The notes under the pieces are model-generated. The model ran no database searches. It worked only from the letters and a program-made list of their open reading frames with translations, and had not been told where the DNA came from. The position numbers and the translations under genes are program-made. From Medicago truncatula (taxonomy: Eukaryota > Streptophyta > Magnoliopsida > Fabales > Fabaceae), in NCBI RefSeq assembly GCF_003473485.1, contig NC_053046.1, positions 1,932,001 through 1,996,000 of the forward strand: DNA of 64,000 nucleotides. Direction: 5' to 3'. Of the stretch, positions 33,894 to 45,613 are shown piece by piece (within the stretch, counting starts at the first letter, position 1; each line of letters starts with the position of its first letter).

Positions 33894-35384
33894 GAAATGA
33901 AGGAAATGTGTATAAATAGATGTACTCTAAAATTTTATCTTCGGCCATAAATTACTAATTTTAACAAAACATCTGAGTTAATAACTTGTTAGAGACATTA
34001 TATAGTATATGCCGGAGTCTGAGTTCAAACTCTAAACATCCAATTATTTATCTTACAAAGTAAATTTCTAGCTATTTTCTAACCACTTGTCTACTAAAAA
34101 AAAATATATAAAAAAAAAATAACAATAGTTGTTTGTACTTTGTATACAATACATTGCAATATCATAAAATAAATAATATTTGTACAACCATTTTATAACA
34201 ATTTGTGTGACAATTTTCTATCTCATACTTATGTTATGTTTTTACTTTCTCTCTATTGTTTTAATTTCTATATCAATATATATTTTTCTTCGTATATTTA
34301 TGGTTATCCCAAAAATTATGTATTCAATTGTCTCTCAATCAATGGTCTTTATTTATTGGACTATGTGTTAAGTGTATGGAAGTCGATCAAGTCGTTTATT
34401 TCAACCACTATAAACACAAGTAATTTTCAAACCCTTTACACAATCGTAGAGTTGAAATTCCTCTAAATAAAAATCGCAGAGTTGAAAAATTAACAATTTT
34501 TATGGCGGTGTAGAGTTCATATGAAAATTGGTTGTACATTATCTTTTTAATTGTTATTTATTTCTATTTTTTGAAGGAAGGAATTTACTTTCTATTTTCT
34601 AAAGAGTGGTTATTTATTCACATTTTCAATCAATATTTTTTGAGGGATCGATCAATATATTTGTTTTCATTAAAAATGTGTACAATTTGTCAACAAAAAA
34701 AAAATGTGTACAATATTTTTCACCAAACAAATTTGTGAGGTCAAATAATCTGTGAATCTTTTGGAATTTAACTTTTGAAAATTCTATATCCTTTACTTTT
34801 AATTACTTATTCATACAAGTTTGACTTTCAAAATTGTTGATCGAGTTCTAGGTGTTAGTGGCTAGTCACACATTTATTAGTGCTAGTGGTTAGTCACACA
34901 TTTATTATTGATGAATAAAATGTCGGAGATATAAGAAAGGTAACTGATATCTCTAATGTTTTGATTAATTAAATTTTTTGGATGGAGATGTGATGTCACT
35001 CTCTCTTATGATTATATATCATTGATTCGTTGTTGTTCTCGATGCTCATTCGAACTCCTAAACAATTGGTATCAAAGCTCCAATCCAACTTGGTGGAGGA
35101 GTGAAAGTGAACCATGATATTTGAGTGGGGGTTCAAGTGTGAGTGTTTAGTCTCATATTGTTTATTAATGGATAAAAAGTTGAATATATAAGAAATCAAA
35201 TCAAAGAGTTTCTTTATGAGTTTGATGAATTTTTTTTTATGAAATTTGGATTTCTATGTTTGTATGATGAAGATTTGGATTTGTTTATAAGCTTGATGAA
35301 TTTTTTTAAAGTTTTTTCTATGAATTTTTTGATTTTGCTTTTATTAAAAAGGTAATAATGTTGACACTTTATAACATAAAATAC
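33894..35384. other. Intergenic, A/T-rich, no gene
   Basis: Short chance ORFs only. Around 34170-34270 the motif GTACAACCATTTTATAACAA followed by a CTCTCTATTGTT-like block resembles one end of the small element at 63650-63826. A short duplication, GTTAGTGGCTAGTCACACATTTATTA, occurs twice near 34855-34905. Confidence 0.4.
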
Positions 35385-36354
35385 TAAATCGAAAAAAAAA
35401 AAAGATAAAGGATGAAAGTGTTACCGCAACTTTTGATTCTGCAACCACCCCTCGTTTTGTTCTCTGATCTGTGGGTCTTGGTTCTCCTCGTCGGAGCTGT
35501 TGAGTCTACGGTGACCTCTGTGCCGCCGTCGATTGGGTCGTTTTGTGGTGGGTTCATCTTTTCGGATCTGCTTTTTGGTCATGCTTCATGGTTGTTCTCT
35601 TTGATGTTACTTGTTGTTGCAGTTTCGCTGGCGGGTGTCTTCTCTTTTTGTTATCCAACGGTTTGTTTGCTTTTATTTTCGTTTTATGTTGTTTTGGGAA
35701 GATGAAGATTAGTGGTGGTCTTGTTCAGGCTATCTGGTTTAGTTTAAATTTTGAATCTGGTTTGTCCGGATTTAAGATTTGGTTCTGGTTCTGTTCATTT
35801 GTGCGATGTTGGTTGGATACCATCCCTCGATCTGCATTCAACAAGACTTGTTTCTCCTAATGTTGCTCGAAAGGGCTAGGTGCGTAGACGCTCTGTGTTG
35901 ACGGTAGTTGTTGATGCCGTACCTTCATGAATTTATCTGCTACGGTTGCTTTATGCGTCGTCAGTGGACTGCTTTACATTTCTGTCGTTTGTTCATCCCT
36001 CGATCTAAACTACGACTGGATTGGTTGGCCCGAAAAGGCATTTATTGCTTGCTGATATTTGATGGGAGCCTGGATCTTGGGTCGTTTTTGTGTTGGCAGT
36101 CGATCCATACGCCTATTTAGAAGCTCTGAATACTCACTCTACATTTTCTTGCAATTCGGTTTCGCGTTCATACGTGGATTCGCTGAATTGTCTGTGGCAG
36201 TGATTGTTTAGGGTTGTTGTTCGTTGTATACCACTTTTTACTGAAATTGCTGTATTTTGATTTTGTGGTTTACTGGTCAAGTCATTGCCCCCCCGCCCCC
36301 CCAAAAAAAAAAGTTAAATCGGAAAGAAAAAAAAAATAAAGAACGAAAATGTTA
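35385..36354 (+). other. Compositionally distinct insert with poly(A) and flanking repeats
   Basis: Between about 35426 and 36310 the sequence is much richer in G and C than its neighbours and ends in a run of C followed by A (near 36290-36310). An imperfect direct repeat of about 42 bp lies on either side: AAATCGAAAAAAAAAAAAGA...GAAAGTGTTAC on the left and AAATCGGAAAGAAAAAAAAA...GAAAATGTTAC on the right. This looks like a retroposed sequence, perhaps a LINE end or processed transcript. The overlapping reading frames inside it are hydrophobic and match nothing I know, so I do not call a gene. Confidence 0.4.
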
Positions 36355-36760
36355 CTTTTTTTTCTTTGATTAAAACGAAAATGTTACGTAAACTTACAAA
36401 TTGCACAATCTTACCAATCAAATAAGAACGCTGGAGTGTCCCTTTATATCTGCTTTTTGTGAAATCTTCTAGTTATGAAATCACTGTGCACAATTATATA
36501 TAATCACTGTATCTTTTGAACATCATCACAAATCTAAATCCAGTTTTGCTGCAAAATCTGCACAAAATAAAATAACCGAATTTAATTGATATTGAATATG
36601 TTCCTTAACTTTTGATGTGGTTCTGCATTATCTACAAACTTAAGGGTCCATTTACTTTGTGAGATGGTATCCATATCATGAAAATGGCACCATAGCTTGC
36701 CGAAAACCAACCTTCAAATACAATAAGGATACCAATAATTATTATATTCATAGATCTTGG

Positions 36761-36958
36761 ATTGAAAATCTACATATAATCATATATTAACAAACCAGAT
36801 AATTCATATTGCTGGTAATCCTTTTATATGGCAAAACCAATTCTTTGAAAAATTATTATATTGAAAATCTACATATAATCATATATTAACAAACCAGATA
36901 ATTCATATTGCTGGTAATCCTTTTATATGGCAAAACCAATTCTTTGAAAAATTATTAT
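36761..36958. repeat. Perfect 99-bp tandem duplication
   Basis: The segment starting ATTGAAAATCTACATATAAT and ending GAAAAATTATTAT occurs twice head to tail (36761-36859 and 36860-36958) with no difference that I can see. Identity of the copies suggests a recent event or an assembly artefact. No coding content. Confidence 0.85.
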
Positions 36959-37893
36959 ATTCATAGATCTTGAAGACATTACATTGTTATTTATGACTAT
37001 TTAAACTCTCGTAAAAGATTAACAATGTTTGGTACTAGGAAGTTTTTTTTTTTGAAGGATGGTACTAGGAAGTTAGAAGCAAAAGTATCAAAAGTAAATA
37101 GTATAAAAATACGTTGATTGTCGTAAATAAATAAATAAAACCACAAACTCTTTTGTTTAGCAAAATAAAACCACAAACTTGTTTTTTCAGGGAATAAAAC
37201 CACAAACCTATAAATCGTAGTTGGAAGACATAATATTAAAACAAAACTAGGATCAATGCATCCAATGCCATTAACAAAAAGAACGTACCTAAGGATTAAT
37301 AAGCCACAAAGCAAACAATAAAATAGGAGTAGTAGATTATGTTAAGAAGAAATAGTCATTTGGAGATATCGGTACTACAGAAAAATTTGGCAGACTGTTG
37401 GTGACATTGGTAGATGTGATGGAATGAAAAACTACTGAAAAATTTCGAACTTGTGATTTTAAAATACATCCATTGTAGAATATTATTTAGGGTAGAAGAA
37501 TATTCTTTAGAATTTTTTTTTTAGGGAATTCTTTAGAATTTTTTATAAAACTTCCTTGTACTAATTTTGATTCAACTGAAACAATTCCAGAAAAATATTG
37601 ATATGGCATCAATTAATGTTTTTCACAATCACCAAAAAAAGAAGAAAGAAAAATTGTTACTTGCTAGTAAAAAAATTGCATGATAAATATTTCTTATTTA
37701 TTAATATTTTTAAAATTATTAAATAAAATATTATGCTAAGTATTACATAAATTAATATTGTAAAAAAATTGCAATATGATGTAATCGGCTCGGTTTGATT
37801 TGATTTTCAACGTTTTTCAAAAGTAGAATTGAACCAAACTAAACCGATGATATTCAGTTTGGTTTGGGTTGGTTTAGAGCCTATCTTCAGATG
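36959..37893. other. Intergenic, no gene
   Basis: A 105-codon minus-strand ORF near 37000-37310 has no family character and low-complexity segments; I reject it. A short T-rich insertion splits a duplicated GGTACTAGGAAGTT near 37030-37075. Nothing else recognisable. Confidence 0.4.
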
Positions 37894-38035
37894 TCTCAGT
37901 CCTGGGCGTGAGGGGGAGTGTTAACAGTTCCACATTTGAAGTGATATGACACGATCAAGTGTTTATAAGTGGGGGCGCCGTCACCTCACAAGCTACTTTT
38001 GTGAGATTGTGGTATGTTCAATCACAAATTCTAAG
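37894..38035 (+). mobile_element. TRIM/LTR fragment
   Basis: TCAGTCCTGGGCGTGAGGGG reads like the polypurine tract of plant TRIM elements. It is followed by a terminal-repeat-like segment: TTCCACATTTGAAG, TGTTTATAAGTGGGGG, CACCTCACAAGCTACTTTTG, AATTCTAAGACA. The same module order is seen at 17381-17672. Only one LTR and the PPT side remain. Confidence 0.5.
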
Positions 38036-38261
38036 ACAAATAATGTTAAATCTTAATCTCACATACTCAGAGATAGACAGATCACAAGACAAAGTGTCTG
38101 CATAAGGAAATTCTTTAGAGATATGAAAGGTGACAATCAACAATAGTACAGGACTCTGCCTTCAAAAATTGACAGGTAGTAATTTGTTCAAGATAAGTGT
38201 TACATGAAATTTCCAATTAGTTTAAACTCTATACAACCTTACATCTGAAATATGTAATCCA

Positions 38262-38816
38262 GATGGTATGGAACTCCAGTTTAATAAGCAAACATAAGTT
38301 GGACTTCCACTGATAGTTATCAAAGTGCTGCCATGAGGAGAATTATTAACCATCTTCAAGGAGATATATAGAAAATAGAAATCAATGCTAGTGAAACTAA
38401 TCCTTATTAACTTGGGGCAGTTTCACTCAACAAGAGCAACTGTTGAAGAAATTAAGTTCTCAGCAGAGACGGTTTGAGAGCTCACACTCACACTGTATAG
38501 CTTGTATAGTTGAGTTTATAGCCAAGCAATACATCATTATTGTTTGTTTTACAGAATGGATAGTGAAGCGAGGGATCCTTATAGAACTGTTTATCACTCG
38601 TAAGATCTCTAACAAATTGTGCATCATCCAAATTTCCGAAACAAGAATACATGTTGGCAAAAAAACTCGTCTTATCTTTTTGCTAAGCTCAAGTTAGCAT
38701 GAATATAGCACGATCATAACACAACCTCTCATAATCTTGAATGACTTCTAATTTCATGAAACTGCCCTGTTTTGATCAGCTTCAAACAATGTATGATACA
38801 AGTACAGTGATACATA
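38262..38816 (-). pseudogene. Decayed duplicate of the PPR gene's 3' end
   Basis: This block repeats, in order, the sequence of 38818 to about 39400. The 3' UTR part shares AATTATTAACCATCTTCAAG and GGTTTGAGAGC. The coding part (38535-38816) shares GGATCCTTAT, TCACTCGTAAGATCTCTAAC against TCACTCATAAGATCTCTAAC, TTGTGCATCATCC, AGAATACATGTTGGCA and TTTTTGCTAAGCTCA. Several deletions, one of about 50 nt, and many substitutions destroy the frame. Only the last 70 or so codons of the PPR gene were duplicated, so this was never a complete gene. Confidence 0.8.
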
Positions 38817-39044
38817 TGGCATGAAACTCCATTTTAGTAAGCAGTCAGTGAGTTGGATTTCAGACAGTACTTACTAAAGTACCTTCAGGACAATTATTAA
38901 CCATCTTCAAGGAGATATAGAAATTTAGAACCGTATAAATTCTCTCCGTAGATGTGGTTTGAGAGCACAGCACCTTTTGTAGAAATTAATGAGATCTTGT
39001 AGAATTGAGTTTATCTCCAAGCACGAAAAAACTGTCAGTTTGTT

Positions 39045-41363
39045 TTACATGATGCTTTGCACATCATACTTGAACTCACTCCGGCTATAACCAGGATCCT
39101 TATGTATCTGGTTATCACTCATAAGATCTCTAACAACTTGTGCATCATCCCATCTTCCCATAGAAGAATACATGTTGGCAAGAAGCACATAAGGCGCAGA
39201 ATTTCGTGGGTTCAGTCGATGGAGTTCCTCAGCTGCTCTTTTTGCTAAGCTCACATTAGCATGAACACGGCATGAGCTTAACACAACCTCCCATACAATT
39301 GTGTCATCTTTATACGGCATGGTATCTAGAATAACTTCCACTTCATTAAACCTCCCTACTCGGCCTAGACAATCTATGATGCAAGTATAATGATCCAACT
39401 TTGGCACCACTTCGAATTTTTGTAGCATTGAACTGAATATTTCAACCCCTTCATCTACCAATGCCGAGTGGCTACAAGCAGTTAATACAGCAACAAAAGT
39501 AATATCATCAGGTTTTTCACCAGATGAAATCATGTCCTTGTAAAGGGATACAGCTTCAAGACCATAACCATTATGTGCATAACCGTGTATCATTTCATTC
39601 CAAGTAACAATATTTTTACCAGGCATCATATCAAAATAATATCTGGCTGCACCTACATCCCCACATTTACAATACATTTCAACGAGAGAACTCCCCACAA
39701 ATACATTGTCTACATAACCATCTTTTATAATCTGAGCATGGATTTGTTGTCCTTGAAACAAGGAGGAAAGTTTCGCACAAGAGCTTGCTATGGTAGCAAA
39801 AGAAAACTCGGAAGGAAAGAAGCCAAATTGTCTCATCCGTTTAAAACAAGCCAAAGCATCTTGTTCAAGAGAATTGATTGAGAACCCTGCTATCATTGAG
39901 TTCCAACAAACAACATCTAGTTCAGACAGTTTACTGAATACATGCTTAGACACCTCCATTTTCCCACATTTCGAGTACACATTAATAAGGCTACTTGCAA
40001 CATACACATCATCATAAAATCCAAGCTTTTGAGAAACAGCATGAACCTGTTTTCCAGCCTCAAGAAGTCCCAATTCAGCACATGAACTAAGAATGATGGC
40101 CAAAGTAGTCCTATCAGGATTCTGCCATTGAAACTGCATCTTTCTAAACAGTTCAACTGCCTCTCCATGATCTGCACTTTGGTTATAACCCGAAAGAATG
40201 GCATTCCATGAAATCAAACTCGGGCTCGACATGCAGTCAAATATTTGACGCCCAACTTTAACGTCCCCAGATTTAACACATGCTGTCAGCATATTAATAT
40301 AAGTAACATCATCTGGTTCATATCCACAACACTGCATCCTTTGAAAACACTCAAGAGCTTTCTCACTGTCGCATCTGTTCCCATACCCAGATATCATTAT
40401 ATTCCAAGAAACAACACTGTGCTTATCCAAATTTTCAAAAACATTTTCAGCGCTATCCATATCCCCAGTTTTAGCATACATATCAAGCAAAGAATTACAC
40501 AAATGAAGATCTCTCTCAAACCCATGTTTAACCGCGAGAGTATGTATCTGTTTTCCTTGTGCATTAGTCGATAAACCACGACTATCATCACAAACACCAA
40601 AAGACACTCCTTTTGCGCAAATAACCAAGATAGTAGACAACGAAACAGAATCAACACAAATCCCTTTTCTTAACATAAGTCTAAACAACTCCAAACCTTC
40701 TTTAACTTGATTCGTTTGTGATAATCCACCCATCATCGTAGTAAAAGTAACCTCATTCGGTTCAACAATCCCCTCAAAAACACGAAAAGCATCCTCATTT
40801 AATCCACACTTCGTATACATACACAAAAGAGCATTACTCACATAAATATTACTATCAAAGCCAACTTTTAACACCAACCCATGATTTCTTCTACCACAAT
40901 TTACATCTTTTAAACCACCACAAGCACTAAAAACAGTAGCAAACGTTATATGCGAAGGTTTAACCGACTCATATACCATCATCAAATCATAAGTATCCAA
41001 TGCTTGTCTTTCATATCCATTTTTCACCATAGTGGTGATTATAGTGTTCAAAGAAACTGTATTTCTTTCCGGCATTTGAAGAAACAAACGACAAGCATAT
41101 TGCAAGTTGTTGGATTTACAAAATGCGGATAAAATGGCGTTATATGAGAAGATGTTTTTGTGGGGAATTTTGTCAAACACATGGTGTGCGGAAGTGATTT
41201 GATTGCATTTTGAGTAGAGATCTATGAGGTGGTTACAGAGAAATGTGTCGGAGAAAAGGGTGAAACGGAAGATTCGAGCGTGGATGATTTTAGCGGAAGA
41301 TAGTGATTTGTTTGTTATGCAAGATTGCAATAGGTTTATCAAGTTCAAACTCTTGACTTCCAT
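39045..41363 (-). CDS. Pentatricopeptide repeat protein, PLS class, E/E+ type
   Basis: Intronless gene for 772 residues, starting at the ATG at 41363 (MEVKSLNLINLLQSC); one codon upstream is TTG. Almost the whole protein is repeats of 31-36 residues with PPR signatures, for example NALLCMYTKCGLNEDAFRVF, SWNIMISGYG, NSMIAGF, SSLVEMYCKCGDVGAARYYF and WNEMIHGYAHNG. The tail from about residue 660 (DHYTCIIDCLGRVGRF, then WEVVLSSCRVHAN, APYVLLANMYSSMGRWDDA) is the E domain, ending in a short E+ part with GYSRSEF. There is no DYW domain. Plant proteins of this type bind single-stranded organellar RNA and usually specify C-to-U editing sites, recruiting a DYW deaminase in trans. I recall similarity to Arabidopsis At4g20770. 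No obvious transit peptide is visible, so chloroplast or mitochondrion cannot be decided. Its 3' end is partly duplicated downstream. Confidence 0.92.
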   Translation of the reverse strand: MEVKSLNLINLLQSCITNKSLSSAKIIHARIFRFTLFSDTFLCNHLIDLYSKCNQITSAHHVFDKIPHKNIFSYNAILSAFCKSNNLQYACRLFLQMPERNTVSLNTIITTMVKNGYERQALDTYDLMMVYESVKPSHITFATVFSACGGLKDVNCGRRNHGLVLKVGFDSNIYVSNALLCMYTKCGLNEDAFRVFEGIVEPNEVTFTTMMGGLSQTNQVKEGLELFRLMLRKGICVDSVSLSTILVICAKGVSFGVCDDSRGLSTNAQGKQIHTLAVKHGFERDLHLCNSLLDMYAKTGDMDSAENVFENLDKHSVVSWNIMISGYGNRCDSEKALECFQRMQCCGYEPDDVTYINMLTACVKSGDVKVGRQIFDCMSSPSLISWNAILSGYNQSADHGEAVELFRKMQFQWQNPDRTTLAIILSSCAELGLLEAGKQVHAVSQKLGFYDDVYVASSLINVYSKCGKMEVSKHVFSKLSELDVVCWNSMIAGFSINSLEQDALACFKRMRQFGFFPSEFSFATIASSCAKLSSLFQGQQIHAQIIKDGYVDNVFVGSSLVEMYCKCGDVGAARYYFDMMPGKNIVTWNEMIHGYAHNGYGLEAVSLYKDMISSGEKPDDITFVAVLTACSHSALVDEGVEIFSSMLQKFEVVPKLDHYTCIIDCLGRVGRFNEVEVILDTMPYKDDTIVWEVVLSSCRVHANVSLAKRAAEELHRLNPRNSAPYVLLANMYSSMGRWDDAQVVRDLMSDNQIHKDPGYSRSEFKYDVQSIM

Positions 41364-42158
41364 CAAAACTCCTCCTTTTCCTTCCTCTCACTTGCTTTCA
41401 TAAACTAAACAGATGAGGTTTATGGGTTTTGAGAAAACATTAATAGGTGTTAACAACACTCCGGTAATTTGAAATTCGGTTTCAACTTAATTAAAATTTG
41501 TTCATCAATTGTTTCTTATAGAAATTATCTTGAGAAAACATTATTCGTTAATATAAGAATTTTATTTTTCTAGCAAACATTTTGTAGGTAATTTTGTCTA
41601 ATTGTGTTTTGACAAATATTTATCTTTTATTAGCTTATATTTCTAAAAATAAAATGTAGAAAAATATAATAGGCTCGTCTTTCTCACAATATAGATTAGG
41701 GCAAGTCGGCTTTGGTTCACTTTGATGATAGCTGGTCCGCGTAGAACAATACTTAAAAGTCGTTAATAATTCTCATGATGATTAATGTCACACTTTAGTT
41801 GACGTTTCTTTCGGTTCGCATGACGAAACTATGATTTGATTGGTGTTGGTTCGATAAAAAACAATGAGAAAGTCAACATTTTAGCAAAAACACTTACGGA
41901 GTTATTAAAATCACACAAGCAAACAAAAAGTTATTCATCCATTCTCAGAATGCCCATCTTAAAATGAGGGAAATGGGGTTCAAACAAAGAGAGTTTTTTG
42001 GTATTCAGTACAAGTTTATTTTCAATTTTAACACAAGTATGAAACTAACCACATGACATTATAGGTCCACAAAGCATGACTCTAGCAAGAATGCAACATT
42101 ACTTAATACAAGTGAAAAAACAAAGTATCTAGCACAAATAGACATGTCTTCATTCAAG
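41364..42158. other. Intergenic, no gene
   Basis: Spacer between the 5' end of the PPR gene and the 3' end of the dehydrogenase gene, both on the minus strand. A/T-rich with no ORF or repeat of note; the right part is the dehydrogenase 3' UTR. Confidence 0.5.
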
Positions 42159-44320
42159 TCAATCCATCTTTTGTTGCATCTGGTGACTCAATTGGCCTGA
42201 GAATGTAAGTGGTACCATCCCTGTGTGATGTCTAGGAGAAGTTCCCTCCAACATAGGTCTCCCCATACCACCAGTGACGGTGTCAAGGGATCTTCCTGTC
42301 CCTAAATAAGAAGAAAATCTCCTTGTCCCTTGTGGGGAAATAAGAAGCCTAAATGCCCAATTGAGAACATTTGGAGCAAAAACCCTATACAGCAAGAATA
42401 CATCATACCAACTAGGAAACTTCACATATGCATCTCCTCTACATGCCCCACTTACAATCAACCTTGCAAACTCTTCTACTGCTTCACCACTCACATGCAT
42501 CTAAATTCATCAATCAATCATCACAAATCAAATTAGTATGTACTACTTCGGATACATGTACTTTTTTGCTTATATTAACTCCAGAGAGATAGGAGATCAC
42601 AACACACCTAATTTTATCCATAATTACATGACATGTCATTCTATTGATAAAACACTGTTTGCTTATTCACATTGCGCCACGTGATACAATTCTATCTATC
42701 TTTTTATTTTATTTTATTTTATTTTATTTAGTACCTTTTAAATTTTCAAGTATCCGACATTAAATGTTAATTGTCATGAATATATATAGCAAAAATGTGT
42801 TGTTTTTGTCATTTACTATAACTATTATGTACAGTTGCAAATGCAACTTGTAGCAAGGGACTTACTTCTCTTTCTTCCTTCCACTGCATGTCAGCCCCCT
42901 CCTCTAGCATGAACTTGCCTCTCGTCATTTCACTTCCAATCCAACCGTGTGTTGCTATCGTTACTCCAACCTCGTCTTTCAATTCAAATCGCAGCGTCTC
43001 ATAGAAGTTTACTAGTGCTGCCTTTGCAGCCTTACATTACATGCACATAATATATTTAGAGAATCATAACCCAATCAGAACAGCAAAATTAAATTAACAT
43101 AAACACCTTGCTTAGTTTGAAGAAACTAAGCAACATTCATTAATAAAACACAGAATTAATGTCATGTACTTACACCAAACAAACTCATCCTTGGCAAAGG
43201 TAACCAACTCTCAACTGATGCATTGATAATAACACGGCCATTGCTTTGGTGAAGGTAAGGAAGAGCCACCAAAGTTGGATAAACATTCCCCCAAAAATTA
43301 ATATCCTAAAAAGACCACATTATCTCATAATAATATGATCAAGCAATAACTTAACAATATCTATATCTTTTAATTTTAAATGAATTACGGTAGCGACGAT
43401 TGAAATTCATGCTATATGCAAATTGAAATTCTCACCAAGAGAACAGGGAAAACTGAGGTGTCTGTAACTTCTTCAAAGTAGAATGTATGTCCCAAACTTA
43501 CTGTATTTACAAGGTGATCTACTGCACTCACACAAACAAAATTTTCTTTAATAATTTGAAGAGTCATGGTGATATAATTTAAATGTGCAATCAAACTAAA
43601 CTAATAATGTATACAATTACAGTATAAACTTTAGCTAGACCTTAGTGCAATAAGCTTAATTAATCGATTACAACTTGTGCTCTTATCATATAAGTGCCTA
43701 TATATAAGCTATTTTTATAACAAAATGTAAAATTAAGTCCAACTGCTTCATATAAGCTATTTTCATAAGCTATTCCGAACATTCTCACAAGTGTTTATAT
43801 GAGTAGATAAACTCAAATATGATGATCCAAAGAAACATACCACGACCAAAGACATTTATGGTTTCATTAACAAATCTTCTACAATCATCTTCCTTGACAA
43901 CATCTGCTGCCATAATCATAACATGTCTTGCTCCCATTCTCCTTGCATTCTCAGCAATTCCTATTAGCCTATGCTCTCTTCGTGCCACCAGCATTAAATT
44001 TGCTCTCCTTATTGCATACTCATATGCAATTTGCTGCATTTTCCAAATCATACACATGAAAAAACTAATATATATATATATATATATATATACATGCATA
44101 TAAAACTTTAATTAATACAAACATTTTGGCAACTTGCCTCTCCAATGGCAGAAGATGCTCCAGTGATGATGACAACTTTACTATCCATATCTTCACCATA
44201 ATTATAGTTAAAGAGCCATTCACAAGCATTGAGGAAACAAAGTGCTGGCCATGAGAAAGCCAATGTGATTAAACTTGCTGGAGGGACAAACAAATTCAGC
44301 AAGAAATTCAGAAAATCCAT
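42159..44320 (-). CDS. Steroleosin/HSD-like short-chain dehydrogenase with Tyr-to-Phe
   Basis: Six exons: 44138-44320, 43841-44033, 43436-43521, 43174-43305, 42866-43030, 42159-42500, giving 366 residues in frame. The N-terminus (LNLFVPPASLITLAFSWPAL) is a hydrophobic segment with prolines like the oil-body anchor of steroleosins. Then comes an NAD(P)-binding Rossmann fold: TGASSAIG (53-60), the VARREHRL loop, and an NASVESWLPLPRM segment. The C-terminal block ACRGDAYVKFPSWYDVF is typical of plant 11-beta-hydroxysteroid dehydrogenase-like proteins, which oxidise or reduce sterol-like substrates at lipid droplets. Unusually, the catalytic YxxxK motif reads Phe197-Gly-Ala-Ala-Lys201: the codon is TTT where TAT is expected. 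Enzyme activity is therefore doubtful. Intron 1 starts with GC rather than GT (GAG|GCAAGT). The gene is otherwise intact. Confidence 0.9.
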
Positions 44321-45613
44321 AGCAGTTTGAGAGGGAAAAAGAGGAATTAGCTCAATTCAGCTAAGATGGAAAAGAATATGTATGTGTCTTGGGCTTAGCA
44401 CTACTATCATCATTGTTACATGCAAGTGTAGAAAAGAGGTGTGAGCACACGTGGAGGTGTAAAGAGCAGTTCTTGTGACGTATGGAAGTTGGATTTTCCA
44501 GCAAGCTACATGAATTTTGTTCTCCTCATTTGCTATGTTTTGTTGTCGAATATGTAATGCACATAGAGGTGACACCTACACATAGATATTCCTTATTATC
44601 AAAACAAACAAAACAACATAATCATAGTTGTCATAACTTTTTTTAATATTTTTACAAAGATACTTTCATAACAACTTGTAAAATATTAAAAGACAAAACA
44701 AATACTAAGTAAGGATAAAAAAAAATTAAAACAATAAATATATTTTAAAAGTTGTCACTTTTTCTTATAAATAGGACTAAAATAATTTTAATTTTTTTTA
44801 TGATAAGAACCTGAGGTTGATATATATAAATAAATAAATAAAAACCGAAGTTATTATTTATTTATTAACATCTTCTTCATTTTTTGTATAGTTCATCACA
44901 TTGAGAGTAATTTTAATAACTAATTGGTAGGAGCTATGCATCATATATGTAAGGTCGGGGTTAAACTCCGGCCACCATAAAGGAAAATAACTAGTTGGTA
45001 GTTATTTTTTTTTTTTTTTAAAGAGTAACTAGTTGGTACGTAGTAGTTATTAACCTCCTTTGTAATACCTGAACTAGGAGTTAAAAATTTTGGACATGTA
45101 AACACAAGACTAGTTATAAGAAAATTCAAGCATTTTTTATAATGTAACGGTTATGGATGATTAGCGGTGAAAAATTGTAAGAAAAACTTAAAACAGATTG
45201 TGTTTGTGTATGTGAATCAAATTCAAAACTACAACTTCACTGCATGTATTTTTTTAAAAATATCTCAGTATTCAGGCCAAGAGCCGAATAATTCGAGAAA
45301 GGTTCAATCTCACCATTCACTTGTAGGGGATATTTAAAGGTAGAACATAACTATGTATTTAAAAAGAGTAAAGATGTAATTTAGTCTCGAACAAATTTTT
45401 CACGTTTTAGTTCAGAAAGAAAAAAAAAAAATCAAATTAATCATTAACATTTTTAAATTTAGGACGAATTAATCTCTATTATTATTACATTGAGTAGCGA
45501 CTAATTTGTCTTTCATTGTAAAAAAATGTTAGGGATTAATCTAAGTACTCCATTATTTTTTGTAAGAGATTAAATTGGGTTGCAAGCAAGTGTTGTTTGA
45601 ATTAGTTAAATTT
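44321..45613. other. Intergenic, promoter side of the dehydrogenase
   Basis: No gene. A decayed SINE-like piece is possible at about 44923-45040: GGGGTTAAACTCCGGCC resembles a tRNA-type B box, and TAACTAATTGG / TAACTAGTTGG flank a T-rich tract. Otherwise A/T-rich. Confidence 0.4.

Noticed and set aside
35412..35860. Two overlapping hydrophobic ORFs (97 and 105 codons)
   Set aside because: They are in different frames of a retroposed-looking insert, with no recognisable domain; Leu/Phe/Val content follows from T-rich sequence.
39573..40657. Several ORFs of about 90-110 codons on both strands
   Set aside because: They are out-of-frame shadows of the PPR gene.
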